NCBI GenBank assembly: GCA_964057225.1
Contig: OZ059898.1
Span: 2,976,001-3,040,000, forward strand
Origin: Auanema rhodensis
Taxonomy: Eukaryota > Nematoda > Chromadorea > Rhabditida > Rhabditidae
DNA length: 64,000 bases
Direction: 5' to 3'
Shown: positions 36,869 through 48,797 of the stretch, piece by piece
Layout: every line of letters begins with the position of its first letter
Numbering within the stretch: position 1 is the first letter of the stretch
The notes under the pieces: model-generated
What the model saw: only the letters and a program-made list of their open reading frames with translations
The model's database searches: none
What the model was told of the DNA's origin: nothing
Program-made: the position numbers and the translations under genes

Positions 36869-38271
36869 ACTAATTTTTGTATTAAGCTTTTCTCAATGTA
36901 GTATAGTGCATTCGATGCGGATTTTTAAGCTGCGTCGATCTGTGTTATCAGATTTGCGCTAGCTTAAAAATGCACCGAGATATCAACTGATATAAATTCA
37001 CACTTATATCTTCGATTTTCACCCTGAAGAATTAACTTTTTCGTTGAATAACATTGTCTATCGTCTTTGCCTTGAAAAATGGAATCTAAAAACATCTACT
37101 TTTTGGTAAATTATTTTGAAATTTTTCGAAAAAATTTTTGTCAAAATGTTTTTGGAAGCAATGTTGAGTGTACATGGAAACTCAACATACACTAATGCAT
37201 CATTTTTCTAACGATCATAACTAATTTTTGTATTAAGCTTTTCTCAATGTAGTATAGTGCATTCGATGCGGATTTTTAAGCTGCGTCGATCTGTGTTATC
37301 AGATTTGCGCTAGCTTAAAAATGCACCGAGATATCAACTGATACAAGTTCACACTTATATCCTCGATTTTCACCCTGAAGAAATAATTTTTTCGTTGAAT
37401 AACATTGTCCATCGTCTTTGCCTTGAAAAAAGGATTCTAAAAACATCTACTTTTTGCTATATTATTTTGAAATTTTTCGAAAAAATTTTTGTCAAAATGT
37501 TTTTGGAAGCAATGTTGAGTGTACATGGAAACTCAACATACACTAATGCATCATTTTTCAAACGATCATAACTAATTTTTGTATCAAGCGTTTCTCAATG
37601 TAGTATAGTGCATTCGATCCGGATTTTTAAGCTGCGTCGAGCTGTGTTATCAGATTTGCGCTAGCTTAAAAATGCACCGAGATATCAACAGATATAAGTT
37701 CACACTTATATCCTCGATTTTCACCCTGAAGAAATAATTTTTTCGTTGAATAACATTGTCCATCGTCTTTGCCTTGAAAAAAGGAATCTAAAAACATCTA
37801 CTTTTTGCTAAATTATTTTGAAATTTTTCGAAAAAATTTTTGTCAAAATTTTTTGGAAGCAATGTTGAGTGTACATGGAAACTCAACATACACTAATGCA
37901 TCATTTTTCAAACGATCATAACTAATTTTTGTATTAAGCGTTTTTCAATGTAGTATAGTGCATTCGATGCGGATTTTTAAGCTGCGTCGATCTGTGTTAT
38001 CAGATTTGCGCTAGCTTAAAAATGCACCGAGATATCAACTGATATAAGTTCACACTTATATCCTCGATTTTCACCCTGAAGAATTAACTTTTTCGTTGAA
38101 TAACATTGTCTATCGTCTTTGCCTTGAAAAATGGAATCTAAAAACATCTACTTTTTGGTAAATTATTTTGAAATTTTTCGAAAAAAGTTTTGTCAAAATG
38201 TTTTTGGAAGCAATGTTGAGTGTACATGGAAACTCAACATACACTAATGCATCATTTTTCTAACGATCATA
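36869..38271 (+). repeat. Four-monomer HOR, copy 2 (1403 bp)
   Basis: Same order as 35466-36868. The first member begins TTAAGCTTTTC instead of TTAAGCGTTTTTC. The third member has CAACAGATA in addition to GTCGAGCTG. The rare markers TAAATTCAC, GTCGAGCTG and GAAAAAAGTTTTG all recur, so this is a direct duplication of a four-unit block. Confidence 0.88.
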
Positions 38272-39323
38272 ACTAATTTTTGTATTAAGCTTTTCTCAAT
38301 GTAGTATAGTGCATTCGATGCGGATTTTTAAGCTGCGTCGATCTGTGTTATCAGATTTGCGCTAGCTTAAAAATGCACCGAGATATCAACTGATATAAGT
38401 TCACACTTATATCCTCGATTTTCATCCTGAAGAATTGATTTTTTCGTTGAATAACATTGTCCATCGTCTTTGCCTTGAAAAATCGAATCTAAAAACATCT
38501 ACTTTTCGCTAAATTAGATTGAAATTTTTCGAAAAAATTTTTGTCAAAATGTTTTTGGAAGCAATGTTGAGTGTACATGGAAACTCAACATACACTAATG
38601 CATCATTTTTCAAACGATCATAACTAATTTTTGTATCAGGCGTTTCTCAATGTAGTATAGTGCATTCGATGCGGATTTTTAAGCTGCGTCGATCTGTGTT
38701 ATCAGATTTGCGCTAGCTTAAAAATGCACCGAGATATCAACTTTTATAAGTTCACACTTATATCCTCGATTTTCACCCTGAAGAATTAATTTTTTCGTTG
38801 AATAACATTGTCCATCGTCTTTGCCTTGAAAAAAGGAATCTAAAAACATCTACTTTTTGCTAAATTATTTTGAAATTTTTCGAAAAAATTTTTGTCAAAA
38901 TTTTTTGGAAGCAATGTTGAGTGTACATGGAAACTCAACATACACTAATGCATCATTTTTCAAACGATCATAACTAATTTTTGTATTAAGCGTTTTTCAA
39001 TGTAGTATAGTGCATTCGATGCGGATTTTTAAGCTGCGTCGATCTGTGTTATCAGATTTGCGCTAGCTTAAAAATGCACCGAGATATCAACTGATATAAG
39101 TTCACACTTATATCTTCGATTTTCACCCTGAAGAATTAACTTTTTCGTTGAATAACATTGTCTATCGTCTTTGCCTTGAAAAATGGAATCTAAAAACATC
39201 TACTTTTTGGTAAATTATTTTGAAATTTTTCGAAAAAATTTTTGTCAAAATGTTTTTGGAAGCAATGTTGAGTGTACATGGAAACTCAACATACACTAAT
39301 GCATCATTTTTCTAACGATCATA
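38272..39323 (+). repeat. Insertion of three units between tetramer copies
   Basis: Unit 38272 is the distinctive TTCATCCT/GAATTGATT/AAAAATCG/AATTAGATTG subtype. Unit 38623 (350 bp) begins TCAGGCG and has CTTTTATAAG. Unit 38973 is TTAAGCGTTTTTC/TATCTTCG/GGTA/CTAACG. The last two recur together at 54061-54761, 15.4 kb downstream. Confidence 0.82.
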
Positions 39324-40726
39324 ACTAATTTTTGTATTAAGCTTTTCTCAATGTAGTATAGTGCATTCGATGCGGATTTTTAAGCTGCGTCGATCTGTGT
39401 TATCAGATTTGCGCTAGCTTAAAAATGCACCGAGATATCAACTGATATAAGTTCACACTTATATCTTCGATTTTCACCCTGAAGAATTAACTTTTTCGTT
39501 GAATAACATTGTCTATCGTCTTTGCCTTGAAAAATGGAATCTAAAAACATCTACTTTTTGGTAAATTATTTTGAAATTTTTCGAAAAAATTTTTGTCAAA
39601 ATGTTTTTGGAAGCAATGTTGAGTGTACATGGAAACTCAACATACACTAATGCATCATTTTTCTAACGATCATAACTAATTTTTGTATTAAGCTTTTCTC
39701 AATGTAGTATAGTGCATTCGATGCGGATTTTTAAGCTGCGTCGATCTGTGTTATCAGATTTGCGCTAGCTTAAAAATGCACCGAGATATCAACTGATACA
39801 AGTTCACACTTATATCCTCGATTTTCACCCTGAAGAAATAATTTTTTCGTTGAATAACATTGTCCATCGTCTTTGCCTTGAAAAAAGGATTCTAAAAACA
39901 TCTACTTTTTGCTATATTATTTTGAAATTTTTCGAAAAAATTTTTGTCAAAATGTTTTTGGAAGCAATGTTGAGTGTACATGGAAACTCAACATACACTA
40001 ATGCATCATTTTTCAAACGATCATAACTAATTTTTGTATCAAGCGTTTCTCAATGTAGTATAGTGCACTCGATCCGGATTTTTAAGCTGCGTCGATCTGT
40101 GTTATCAGATTTGCGCTAGCTTAAAAATGCACCGAGATATCAACTGATATAAGTTCACACTTATATCCTCGATTTTCACCCTGAAGAAATAATTTTTTCG
40201 TTGAATAACATTGTCCATCGTCTTTGCCTTGAAAAAAGGAATCTAAAAACATCTACTTTTTGCTAAATTATTTCGAAATTTTTCGAAAAAATTTTTGTCA
40301 AAATTTTTTGGAAGCAATGTTGAGTGTACATGGAAACTCAACATACACTAATGCATCATTTTTCAAACGATCATAACTAATTTTTGTATTAAGCGTTTTT
40401 CAATGTAGTATAGTGCATTCGATGCGGATTTTTAAGCTGCGTCGATCTGTGTTATCAGATTTGCGCTAGCTTAAAAATGCACCGAGATATCAACTGATAT
40501 AAGTTCACACTTATATCCTCGATTTTCACCCTGAAGAATTAACTTTTTCGTTGAATAACATTGTCTATCGTCCTTGCCTTGAAAAATGGAATCTAAAAAC
40601 ATCTACTTTTTGGTAAATTATTTTGAAATTTTTCGAAAAAATTTTTGTCAAAATGTTTTTGGAAGCAATGTTGAGTGTACATGGAAACTCAACATACACT
40701 AATGCATCATTTTTCTAACGATCATA
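39324..40726 (+). repeat. Four-monomer HOR, copy 3 (1403 bp)
   Basis: Same subtype order as 36869-38271, without GTCGAGCTG or TAAATTCAC. The third unit has GTGCACTCGATCC and ATTTCGAAA, and lacks G280. The fourth has CGTCCTTGCC and a normal GAAAAAATTTTTG. Confidence 0.82.
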
Positions 40727-42128
40727 ACTAATTTTTGTATTAAGCGTTTTTCAATGTAGTATAGTGCATTCGATGCGGATTTTTAAGCTGCGTCGATCTG
40801 TGTTATCAGATTTGCGCTAGCTTAAAAATGCACCGAGATATCAACTGATATAAGTTCACACTTATATCCTCGATTTTCACCCTGAAGAAATAATTTTTTC
40901 GTTGAATAACATTGTCCATCGTCTTTGCCTTGAAAAAAGGAATCTAAAAACATCTACTTTTTGCTAAATTATTTTGAAATTTTTCGAAAAAATTTTTGTC
41001 AAAATTTTTTGGAAGCAATGTTGAGTGTACATGGAAACTCAACATACACTAATGCATCATTTTTCAAACGATCATAACTAATTTTTGTATTGAGCGTTTT
41101 TCAATGTAGTATAGTGCATTCGATGCGGATTTTTAAGCTGCGTCGATCTGTGTTATCAGATTTGCGCTAGCTTAAAAATGCACCGAGATATCAACTGATA
41201 TAAGTTCACACTTATATCCTCGATTTTCACCCTGAAGAATTAACTTTTTCGTTGAATAACATTGTCTATCGTCTTTGCCTTGAAAAATGGAATCTAAAAA
41301 CATCTACTTTTTGGTAAATTATTTTGAAATTTTTCGAAAAAATTTTTGTCAAAATGTTTTTGGAAGCAATGTTGAGTGTACATGGAAACTCAACATACAC
41401 TAATGCATCATTTTTCAAACGATCATAACTAATTTTTGTATTAAGCGTTTTTCAATGTAGTATAGTGCATTCGATGCGGATTTTTAAGCTGCGTCGATCT
41501 GTGTTATCAGATTTGCGCTAGCTTAAAAATGCACCGAGATATCAACTGATATAAGTTCACACTTATATCCTCGATTTTCACCCTGAAGAAATAATTTTTT
41601 CGTTGAATAACATTGTCCATCGTCTTTGCCTTGAAAAAAGGAATCTAAAAACATCTACTTTTTGCTAAATTATTTTGAAATTTTTCGAAAAAATTTTTGT
41701 CAAAATTTTTTGGAAGCAATGTTGAGTGTACATGGAAACTCAACATACACTAATGCATCATTTTTCAAACGATCATAACTAATTTTTGTATTAAGCGTTT
41801 TTCAATGTAGTATAGTGCATTCGATGCGGATTTTTAAGCTGCGTCGATCTGTGTTATCAGATTTGCGCTAGCTTAAAAATGCACCGAGATATCAACTGAT
41901 ATAAGTTCACACTTATATCCTCGATTTTCACCCTGAAGAATTAACTTTTTCGTTGAATAACATTGTCTATCGTCTTTGCCTTGAAAAATGGAATCTAAAA
42001 ACATCTACTTTTTGGTAAATTATTTTGAAATTTTTCGAAAAAATTTTTGTCAAAATGTTTTTGGAAGCAATGTTGAGTGTACATGGAAACTCAACATACA
42101 CTAATGCATCATTTTTCTAACGATCATA
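40026..42128 (+). repeat. Three 701-bp dimers of a 350-bp and a 351-bp unit
   Basis: Unit starts 40026, 40727 and 41428 are 350-bp units (GAAATAATT, AAAAAAGG, no G280). Each is followed by a 351-bp subtype A unit with GGTA (40376, 41077, 41778). The spacing is exactly 701 bp each time. The first pair overlaps the end of tetramer copy 3, so the dimer was evidently amplified from the last two tetramer members. Confidence 0.86.
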
Positions 42129-42479
42129 ACTAATTTTTGTATTAAGCTTTTCTCAATGTAGTATAGTGCATTCGATGCGGATTTTTAAGCTGCGTCGATC
42201 TGTGTTATCAGATTTGCGCTAGCTTAAAAATGCACCGAGATATCAACTGATATAAGTTCACACTTATATCCTCGATTTTCATCCTGAAGAATTGATTTTT
42301 TCGTTGAATAACATTGTCCATCGTCTTTGCCTTGAAAAATCGAATCTAAAAACATCTACTTTTCGCTAAATTAGATTGAAATTTTTCGAAAAAATTTTTG
42401 TCAAAATGTTTTTGGAAGCAATGTTGAGTGTACATGGAAACTCAACATACACTAATGCATCATTTTTCAAACGATCATA
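42129..42479 (+). repeat. Representative TCATCCT/AATTAGATTG subtype monomer
   Basis: This unit carries seven linked substitutions: T154, G166, C191, C213, C236, G246 and A247. The same set is seen at 38272, 45288, 48798 and 51605, and in partial form at 32307 (tail only) and 46341 (all except G246 and A247). Linked markers at irregular spacing indicate single origin and later dispersal. Confidence 0.85.
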
Positions 42480-43532
42480 ACTAATTTTTGTATCAAGCGT
42501 TTCTCCATGTAGTATAGTGCATTCGATGCGGATTTTTAAGCTGCGTCGATCTGTGTTATCAGATTTGCGCTAGCTTAAAAATGCACCGAGATATCAACTG
42601 ATATAAGTTCACACTTATATCCTCGATTTTCACCCTGAAGAATTAATTTTTTCGTTGAATAACATTGTCCATCGTCTTTGCCTTGAAAAATGGAAACTAA
42701 AAACATCTACTTTTTGCTAAATTATTTTGAAATTTTTCGAAAAAATTTTTGTCAAAATGTTTTTGGAAGCAATGTTGAGTGTACATGGAAACTCAACATA
42801 CACTAATGCATCATTTTTCGAACGATCATAACTAATTTTTGTATTAAGCTTTTCTCAATGTAGTATAGTGCATTCGATGCGGATTTTTAAGTTGCGTCGA
42901 TCTGTGTTATCAGATTTGCGCTAGCTTAAAAATGCACCGAGATATCAACTGATATGAGTTCACACTTATATCCTCGATTTTCACCCTGAAAAATTAATTT
43001 TTTCGTTGAATAACATCGTCCATCGTCTTTGCCTTGAAAAATGGAATCTAAAAACATCTACTTTTTGCTAAATTATTTTGAAATTTTTCGAAAAAATTTT
43101 TGTCAAAATGTTTTTGGAAGCAATGTTGAGTGTACATGGAAACTCAACATACACTAATGCATCATTTTTCAAACGATTATAACTAATTTTTGTATCAGGC
43201 GTTTCTCAATGTAGTATAGTGCATTCGATGCGGATTTTTAAGCTGCGTCGATCTGTGTTATCAGATTTGCGCTAGCTTAAAAATGCACCGAGATATCAAC
43301 TTTTATAAGTTCACACTTATATCCTCGATTTTCACCCTGAAGAATTAATTTTTTCGTTGAATAACATTGTCCATCGTCTTTGCCTTGAAAAATGGAATCT
43401 AGAAACATCTACTTTTTGCTGAATTATTTTAAAATTTTTCGAAAAAATTTCTGTCAAAATGTTTTTGGAAGCAATGTTGAATGTACATGGAAACTCAACA
43501 TACACTAATGCATCATTTTTCAAACGATCATA
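42480..43532 (+). repeat. Three-monomer HOR, copy 1 (1053 bp)
   Basis: Order: GGAAACT with TTCGAACG (42480); AAGTTG, GATATGAG, CTGAAAAATT, CATCGTCC and ATTATA (42831); TCAGGCG, CTTTTATAAG, GCTGAATTA, TTTCTGTC and TTGAATG (43182). The third unit also has CTAGAAAC. The same three follow immediately. Confidence 0.88.
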
Positions 43533-44585
43533 ACTAATTTTTGTATCAAGTGTTTCTCAATGTAGTATAGTGCATTCGATGCGGATTTTTAAGCTGCGTC
43601 GATCTGTGTTATCAGATTTGCGCTAGCTTAAAAATGCACCGAGATATCAACTGATATAAGTTCACACTTATATCCTCGATTTTCACCCTGAAGAATTAAT
43701 TTTTTCGTTGAATAACATTGTCCATCGTCTTTGCCTTGAAAAATGGAAACTAAAAACATCTACTTTTTGCTAAATTATTTTGAAATTTTTCGAAAAAATT
43801 TTTGTCAAAATGTTTTTGGAAGCAATGTTGAGTGTACATGGAAACTCAACATACACTAATGCATCATTTTTCGAACGATCATAACTAATTTTTGTATTAA
43901 GCTTTTCTCAATGTAGTATAGTGCATTCGATGCGGATTTTTAAGTTGCGTCGATCTGTGTTATCAGATTTGCGCTAGCTTAAAAATGCACCGAGATATCA
44001 ACTGATATGAGTTCACACTTATATCCTCGATTTTCACCCTGAAAAATTAATTTTTTCGTTGAATAACATCGTCCATCGTCTTTGCCTTGAAAAATGGAAT
44101 CTAAAAACATCTACTTTTTGCTAAATTATTTTGAAATTTTTCGAAAAAATTTTTGTCAAAATGTTTTTGGAAGCAATGTTGAGTGTACATGGAAACTCAA
44201 CATACACTAATGCATCATTTTTCAAACGATTATAACTAATTTTTGTATCAGGCGTTTCTCAATGTAGTATAGTGCATTCGATGCGGATTTTTAAGCTGCG
44301 TCGATCTGTGTTATCAGATTTGCGCTAGCTTAAAAATGCAACGAGATATCAACTTTTATAAGTTCACACTTATATCCTCGATTTTCACCCTGAAGAATTA
44401 ATTTTTTCGTTGAATAACATTGTCCATCGTCTTTGCCTTGAAAAATGGAATCTAAAAACATCTACTTTTTGCTGAATTATTTTAAAATTTTTCGAAAAAA
44501 TTTCTGTCAAAATGTTTTTGGAAGCAATGTTGAATGTACATGGAAACTCAACATACACTAATGCATCATTTTTCAAACGATCATA
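43533..44585 (+). repeat. Three-monomer HOR, copy 2 (1053 bp)
   Basis: Same order as copy 1, 1053 bp downstream. The first unit begins TCAAGTGTTTCTC instead of TCAAGCGTTTCTCC. The third has GCAACGAG and lacks CTAGAAAC. CTGAAAAATT is retained in the middle unit of both copies. Confidence 0.88.
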
Positions 44586-46691
44586 ACTAATTTTTGTATC
44601 AAGTGTTTCTCAATGTAGTATAGTGCATTCGATGCGGATTTTTAAGCTGCGTCGATCTGTGTTATCAGATTTGCGCTAGCTTAAAAATGCACCGAGATAT
44701 CAACTGATATAAGTTCACACTTATATCCTCGATTTTCACCCTGAAGAATTAATTTTTTCGTTGAATAACATTGTCCATCGTCTTTGCCTTGAAAAATGGA
44801 ATCTAAAAACATCTACTTTTTGCTGAATTATTTTAAAATTTTTCGAAAAAATTTCTGTCAAAATGTTTTTGGAAGCAATGTTGAATGTACATGGAAACTC
44901 AACATACACTAATGCATCATTTTTCAAAGGATCATAACTAATTTTTGTATCAAGTGTTTCTCAATGTAGTATAGTGCATTCGATGCGGATTTTTAAGCTG
45001 CGTCGATCTGTGTTATCAGATTTGCGCTAGCTTAAAAATGCACCGAGATATCAACTGATATAAGTTCACACTTATATCCTCGATTTTCACCCTGAAGAAT
45101 TAATTTTTTCGTTGAATAACATTGTCCATCGTCTTTGCCTTGAAAAATGGAATCTAAAAACATCTACTTTTTGCTAAATTATTTTGAAATTTTTCGAAAA
45201 AATTTTTGTCAAAATGTTTTTGGAAGCAATGTTGAGTGTACATGGAAACTCAACATACACTAATGCATCATTTTTCAAACAATCATAACTAATTTTTGTA
45301 TTAAGCGTTTCTCAATGTAGTATAGTGCATTCGATGCGGATTTTTAAGCTGCGTCGATCTGTGTTATCAGATTTGCGCTAGCTTAAAAATGCACCGAGAT
45401 ATCAACTGATATAAGTTCACACTTATATCCTCGATTTTCATCCTGAAGAATTGATTTTTTCGTTGAATAACATTGTCCATCGTCTTTGCCTTGAAAAATC
45501 GAATCTAAAAACATCTACTTTTCGCTAAATTAGATTGAAATTTTTCGAAAAAATTTTTGTCAAAATGTTTTTGGAAGCAATGTTGAGTGTACATGGAAAC
45601 TCAACATACACTAATGCATCATTTTTCGAACGATCATAACTAATTTTTGTATTAAGCTTTTCTCAATGTAGTATAGTGCATTCGATGCGGATTTTTAAGT
45701 TGCGTCGATCTGTGTTATCAGATTTGCGCTAGCTTAAAAATGCACCGAGATATCAACTGATATGAGTTCACACTTATATCCTCGATTTTCACCCTGAAAA
45801 ATTAATTTTTTCGTTGAATAACATCGTCCATCGTCTTTGCCTTGAAAAATGGAATCTAAAAACATCTACTTTTTGCTAAATTATTTTGAAATTTTTCGAA
45901 AAAATTTTTGTCAAAATGTTTTTGGAAGCAATGTTGAGTGTACATGGAAACTCAACATACACTAATGCATCATTTTTCAAACGATTATAACTAATTTTTG
46001 TATCAGGCGTTTCTCAATGTAGTATAGTGCATTCGATGCGGATTTTTAAGCTGCGTCGATCTGTGTTATCAGATTTGCGCTAGCTTAAAAATGCACCGAG
46101 ATATCAACTTTTATAAGTTCACACTTATATCCTCGATTTTCACCCTGAAGAATTAATTTTTTCGTTGAATAACATTGTCCATCGTCTTTGCCTTGAAAAA
46201 TGGAATCTAGAAACATCTACTTTTTGCTAAATTATTTTGAAATTTTTCGAAAAAATTTTTGTCAAAATGTTTTTGGAAGCAATGTTGAGTGTACATGGAA
46301 ACTCAACATACACTAATGCATCATTTTTCGAACGATCATAACTAATTTTTGTATTAAGCTTTTCTCAATGTAGTATAGTGCATTCGATGCGGATTTTTAA
46401 GCTGCGTCGATCTGTGTTATCAGATTTGCGCTAGCTTAAAAATGCACCGAGATATCAACTGATATAAGTTCACACTTATATCCTCGATTTTCATCCTGAA
46501 GAATTGATTTTTTCGTTGAATAACATTGTCCATCGTCTTTGCCTTGAAAAATCGAATCTAAAAACATCTACTTTTCGCTAAATTATTTTGAAATTTTTCG
46601 AAAAAATTTTTGTCAAAATGTTTTTGGAAGCAATGTTGAGTGTACATGGAAACTCAACATACACTAATGCATCATTTTTCAAACGATTATA
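44586..46691 (+). repeat. Six mixed units linking HOR families
   Basis: Unit 44586 is a TCAAGTG/GCTGAATTA/TTGAATG unit with CAAAGGATC. Unit 44937 is TCAAGTG with CAAACAATC. Unit 45288 is the TCATCCT/AATTAGATTG subtype. Unit 45639 matches 42831. Unit 45990 has a TCAGGCG/CTTTTATAAG head with CTAGAAAC but an ordinary tail. Unit 46341 is the partial TCATCCT mosaic. Confidence 0.85.
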
Positions 46692-48446
46692 ACTAATTTT
46701 TGTATCAGGCGTTTCTCAATGTAGTATAGTGCATTCGATGCGGATTTTTAAGCTGCGTCGATCTGTGTTATCAGATTTGCGCTAGCTTAAAAATGCACCG
46801 AGATATCAACTTTTATAAGTTCACACTTATATCCTCGATTTTCACCCTGAAGAATTAATTTTTTCGTTGAATAACATTGTCCATCGTCTTTGCCTTGAAA
46901 AATGGAATCTAGAAACATCTACTTTTTGCTGAATTATTTTAAAATTTTTCGAAAAAATTTCTGTCAAAATGTTTTTGGAAGCAATGTTGAATGTACATGG
47001 AAACTCAACATACACTAATGCATCATTTTTCAAACGATCATAACTAATTTTTGTATCAAGTGTTTCTCAATGTAGTATAGTGCATTCGATGCGGATTTTT
47101 AAGCTGCGTCGATCTGTGTTATCAGATTTGCGCTAGCTTAAAAATGCACCGAGATATCAACTGATATAAGTTCACACTTATATCCTCGATTTTCACCCTG
47201 AAGAATTAATTTTTTCGTTGAATAACATTGTCCATCGTCTTTGCCTTGAAAAATGGAATCTAAAAACATCTACTTTTTGCTGAATTATTTTAAAATTTTT
47301 CGAAAAAATTTCTGTCAAAATGTTTTTGGAAGCAATGTTGAATGTACATGGAAACTCAACATACACTAATGCATCATTTTTCAAACGATCATAACTAATT
47401 TTTGTATCAAGTGTTTCTCAATGTAGTATAGTGCATTCGATGCGGATTTTTAAGCTGCGTCGATCTGTGTTATCAGATTTGCGCTAGCTTAAAAATGCAC
47501 CGAGATATCAACTGATATAAGTTCACACTTATATCCTCGATTTTCACCCTGAAGAATTAATTTTTTCGTTGAATAACATTGTCCATCGTCTTTGCCTTGA
47601 AAAATGGAATCTAAAAACATCTACTTTTTGCTGAATTATTTTAAAATTTTTCGAAAAAATTTCTGTCAAAATGTTTTTGGAAGCAATGTTGAATGTACAT
47701 GGAAACTCAACATACACTAATGCATCATTTTTCAAACGATCATAACTAATTTTTGTATCAAGTGTTTCTCAATGTAGTATAGTGCATTCGATGCGGATTT
47801 TTAAGCTGCGTCGATCTGTGTTATCAGATTTGCGCTAGCTTAAAAATGCACCGAGATATCAACTTTTATAAGTTCACACTTATATCCTCGATTTTCACCC
47901 TGAAGAATTAATTTTTTCGTTGAATAACATTGTCCATCGTCTTTGCCTTGAAAAATGGAATCTAAAAACATCTACTTTTTGCTGAATTATTTTAAAATTT
48001 TTCGAAAAAATTTCTGTCAAAATGTTTTTGGAAGCAATGTTGAATGTACATGGAAACTCAACATACACTAATGCATCATTTTTCAAACGATCATAACTAA
48101 TTTTTGTATCAAGTGTTTCTCAATGTAAAATAGTGCATTCGATGCGGATTTTTAAGCTGCGTCGATCTGTGTTATCAGATTTGCGCTAGCTTAAAAATGC
48201 ACCGAGATATCAACTGATATAAGTTCACACTTATATCCTCGATTTTCACCCTGAAGAATTAATTTTTTCGTTGAATAACATTGTCCATCGTCTTTGCCTT
48301 GAAAAATGGAATCTAAAAACATCTACTTTTTGCTGAATTATTTTAAAATTTTTCGAAAAAATTTCTGTCAAAATGTTTTTGGAAGCAATGTTGAATGTAC
48401 ATGGAAACTCAACATACACTAATGCATCATTTTTCAAACGATCATA
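46692..48446 (+). repeat. Run of five GCTGAATTA/TTGAATG monomers
   Basis: Units 46692, 47043, 47394, 47745 and 48096 share GCTGAATTA (G240), TTTTAAAATTT, TTTCTGTC and TTGAATG (A300). The first begins TCAGGCG and the rest TCAAGTG. The first and fourth have CTTTTATAAG. Unit 48096 has the private TGTAAAATAG. Each carries an uninterrupted 63-codon frame on the - strand, a consequence of the shared variants rather than evidence of a gene. Confidence 0.88.
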
Positions 48447-48797
48447 ACTAATTTTTGTATCAAGTGTTTCTCAATGTAGTATAGTGCATTCGATGCGGAT
48501 TTTTAAGCTGCGTCGATCTGTGTTATCAGATTTGCGCTAGCTTAAAAATGCACCGAGATATCAACTGATATAAGTTCACACTTATATCCTCGATTTTCAC
48601 CCTGAAGAATTAATTTTTTCGTTGAATAACATTGTCCATCGTCTTTGCCTTGAAAAATGGAATCTAAAAACATCTACTTTTTGCTAAATTATTTTGAAAT
48701 TTTTCGAAAAAATTTTTGTCAAAATGTTTTTGGAAGCAATGTTGAGTGTACATGGAAACTCAACATACACTAATGCATCATTTTTCAAACAATCATA
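48447..48797 (+). repeat. TCAAGTG/CAAACAATC monomer preceding the 8-mer
   Basis: This unit has the TCAAGTGTTTCTC head, GCTAAATTA tail and CAAACAATC end. Identical types follow GCTGAATTA units at 44937, 50552, 53359, 55113 and 57219, so the pair is a stable association. Confidence 0.82.

Noticed and set aside
43332-43523. 63-codon - strand open frame, with eleven further copies up to 57209
   Set aside because: TTG start, near-identical copies following one monomer subtype, no domain, no promoter or polyadenylation context. Repeat by-product.
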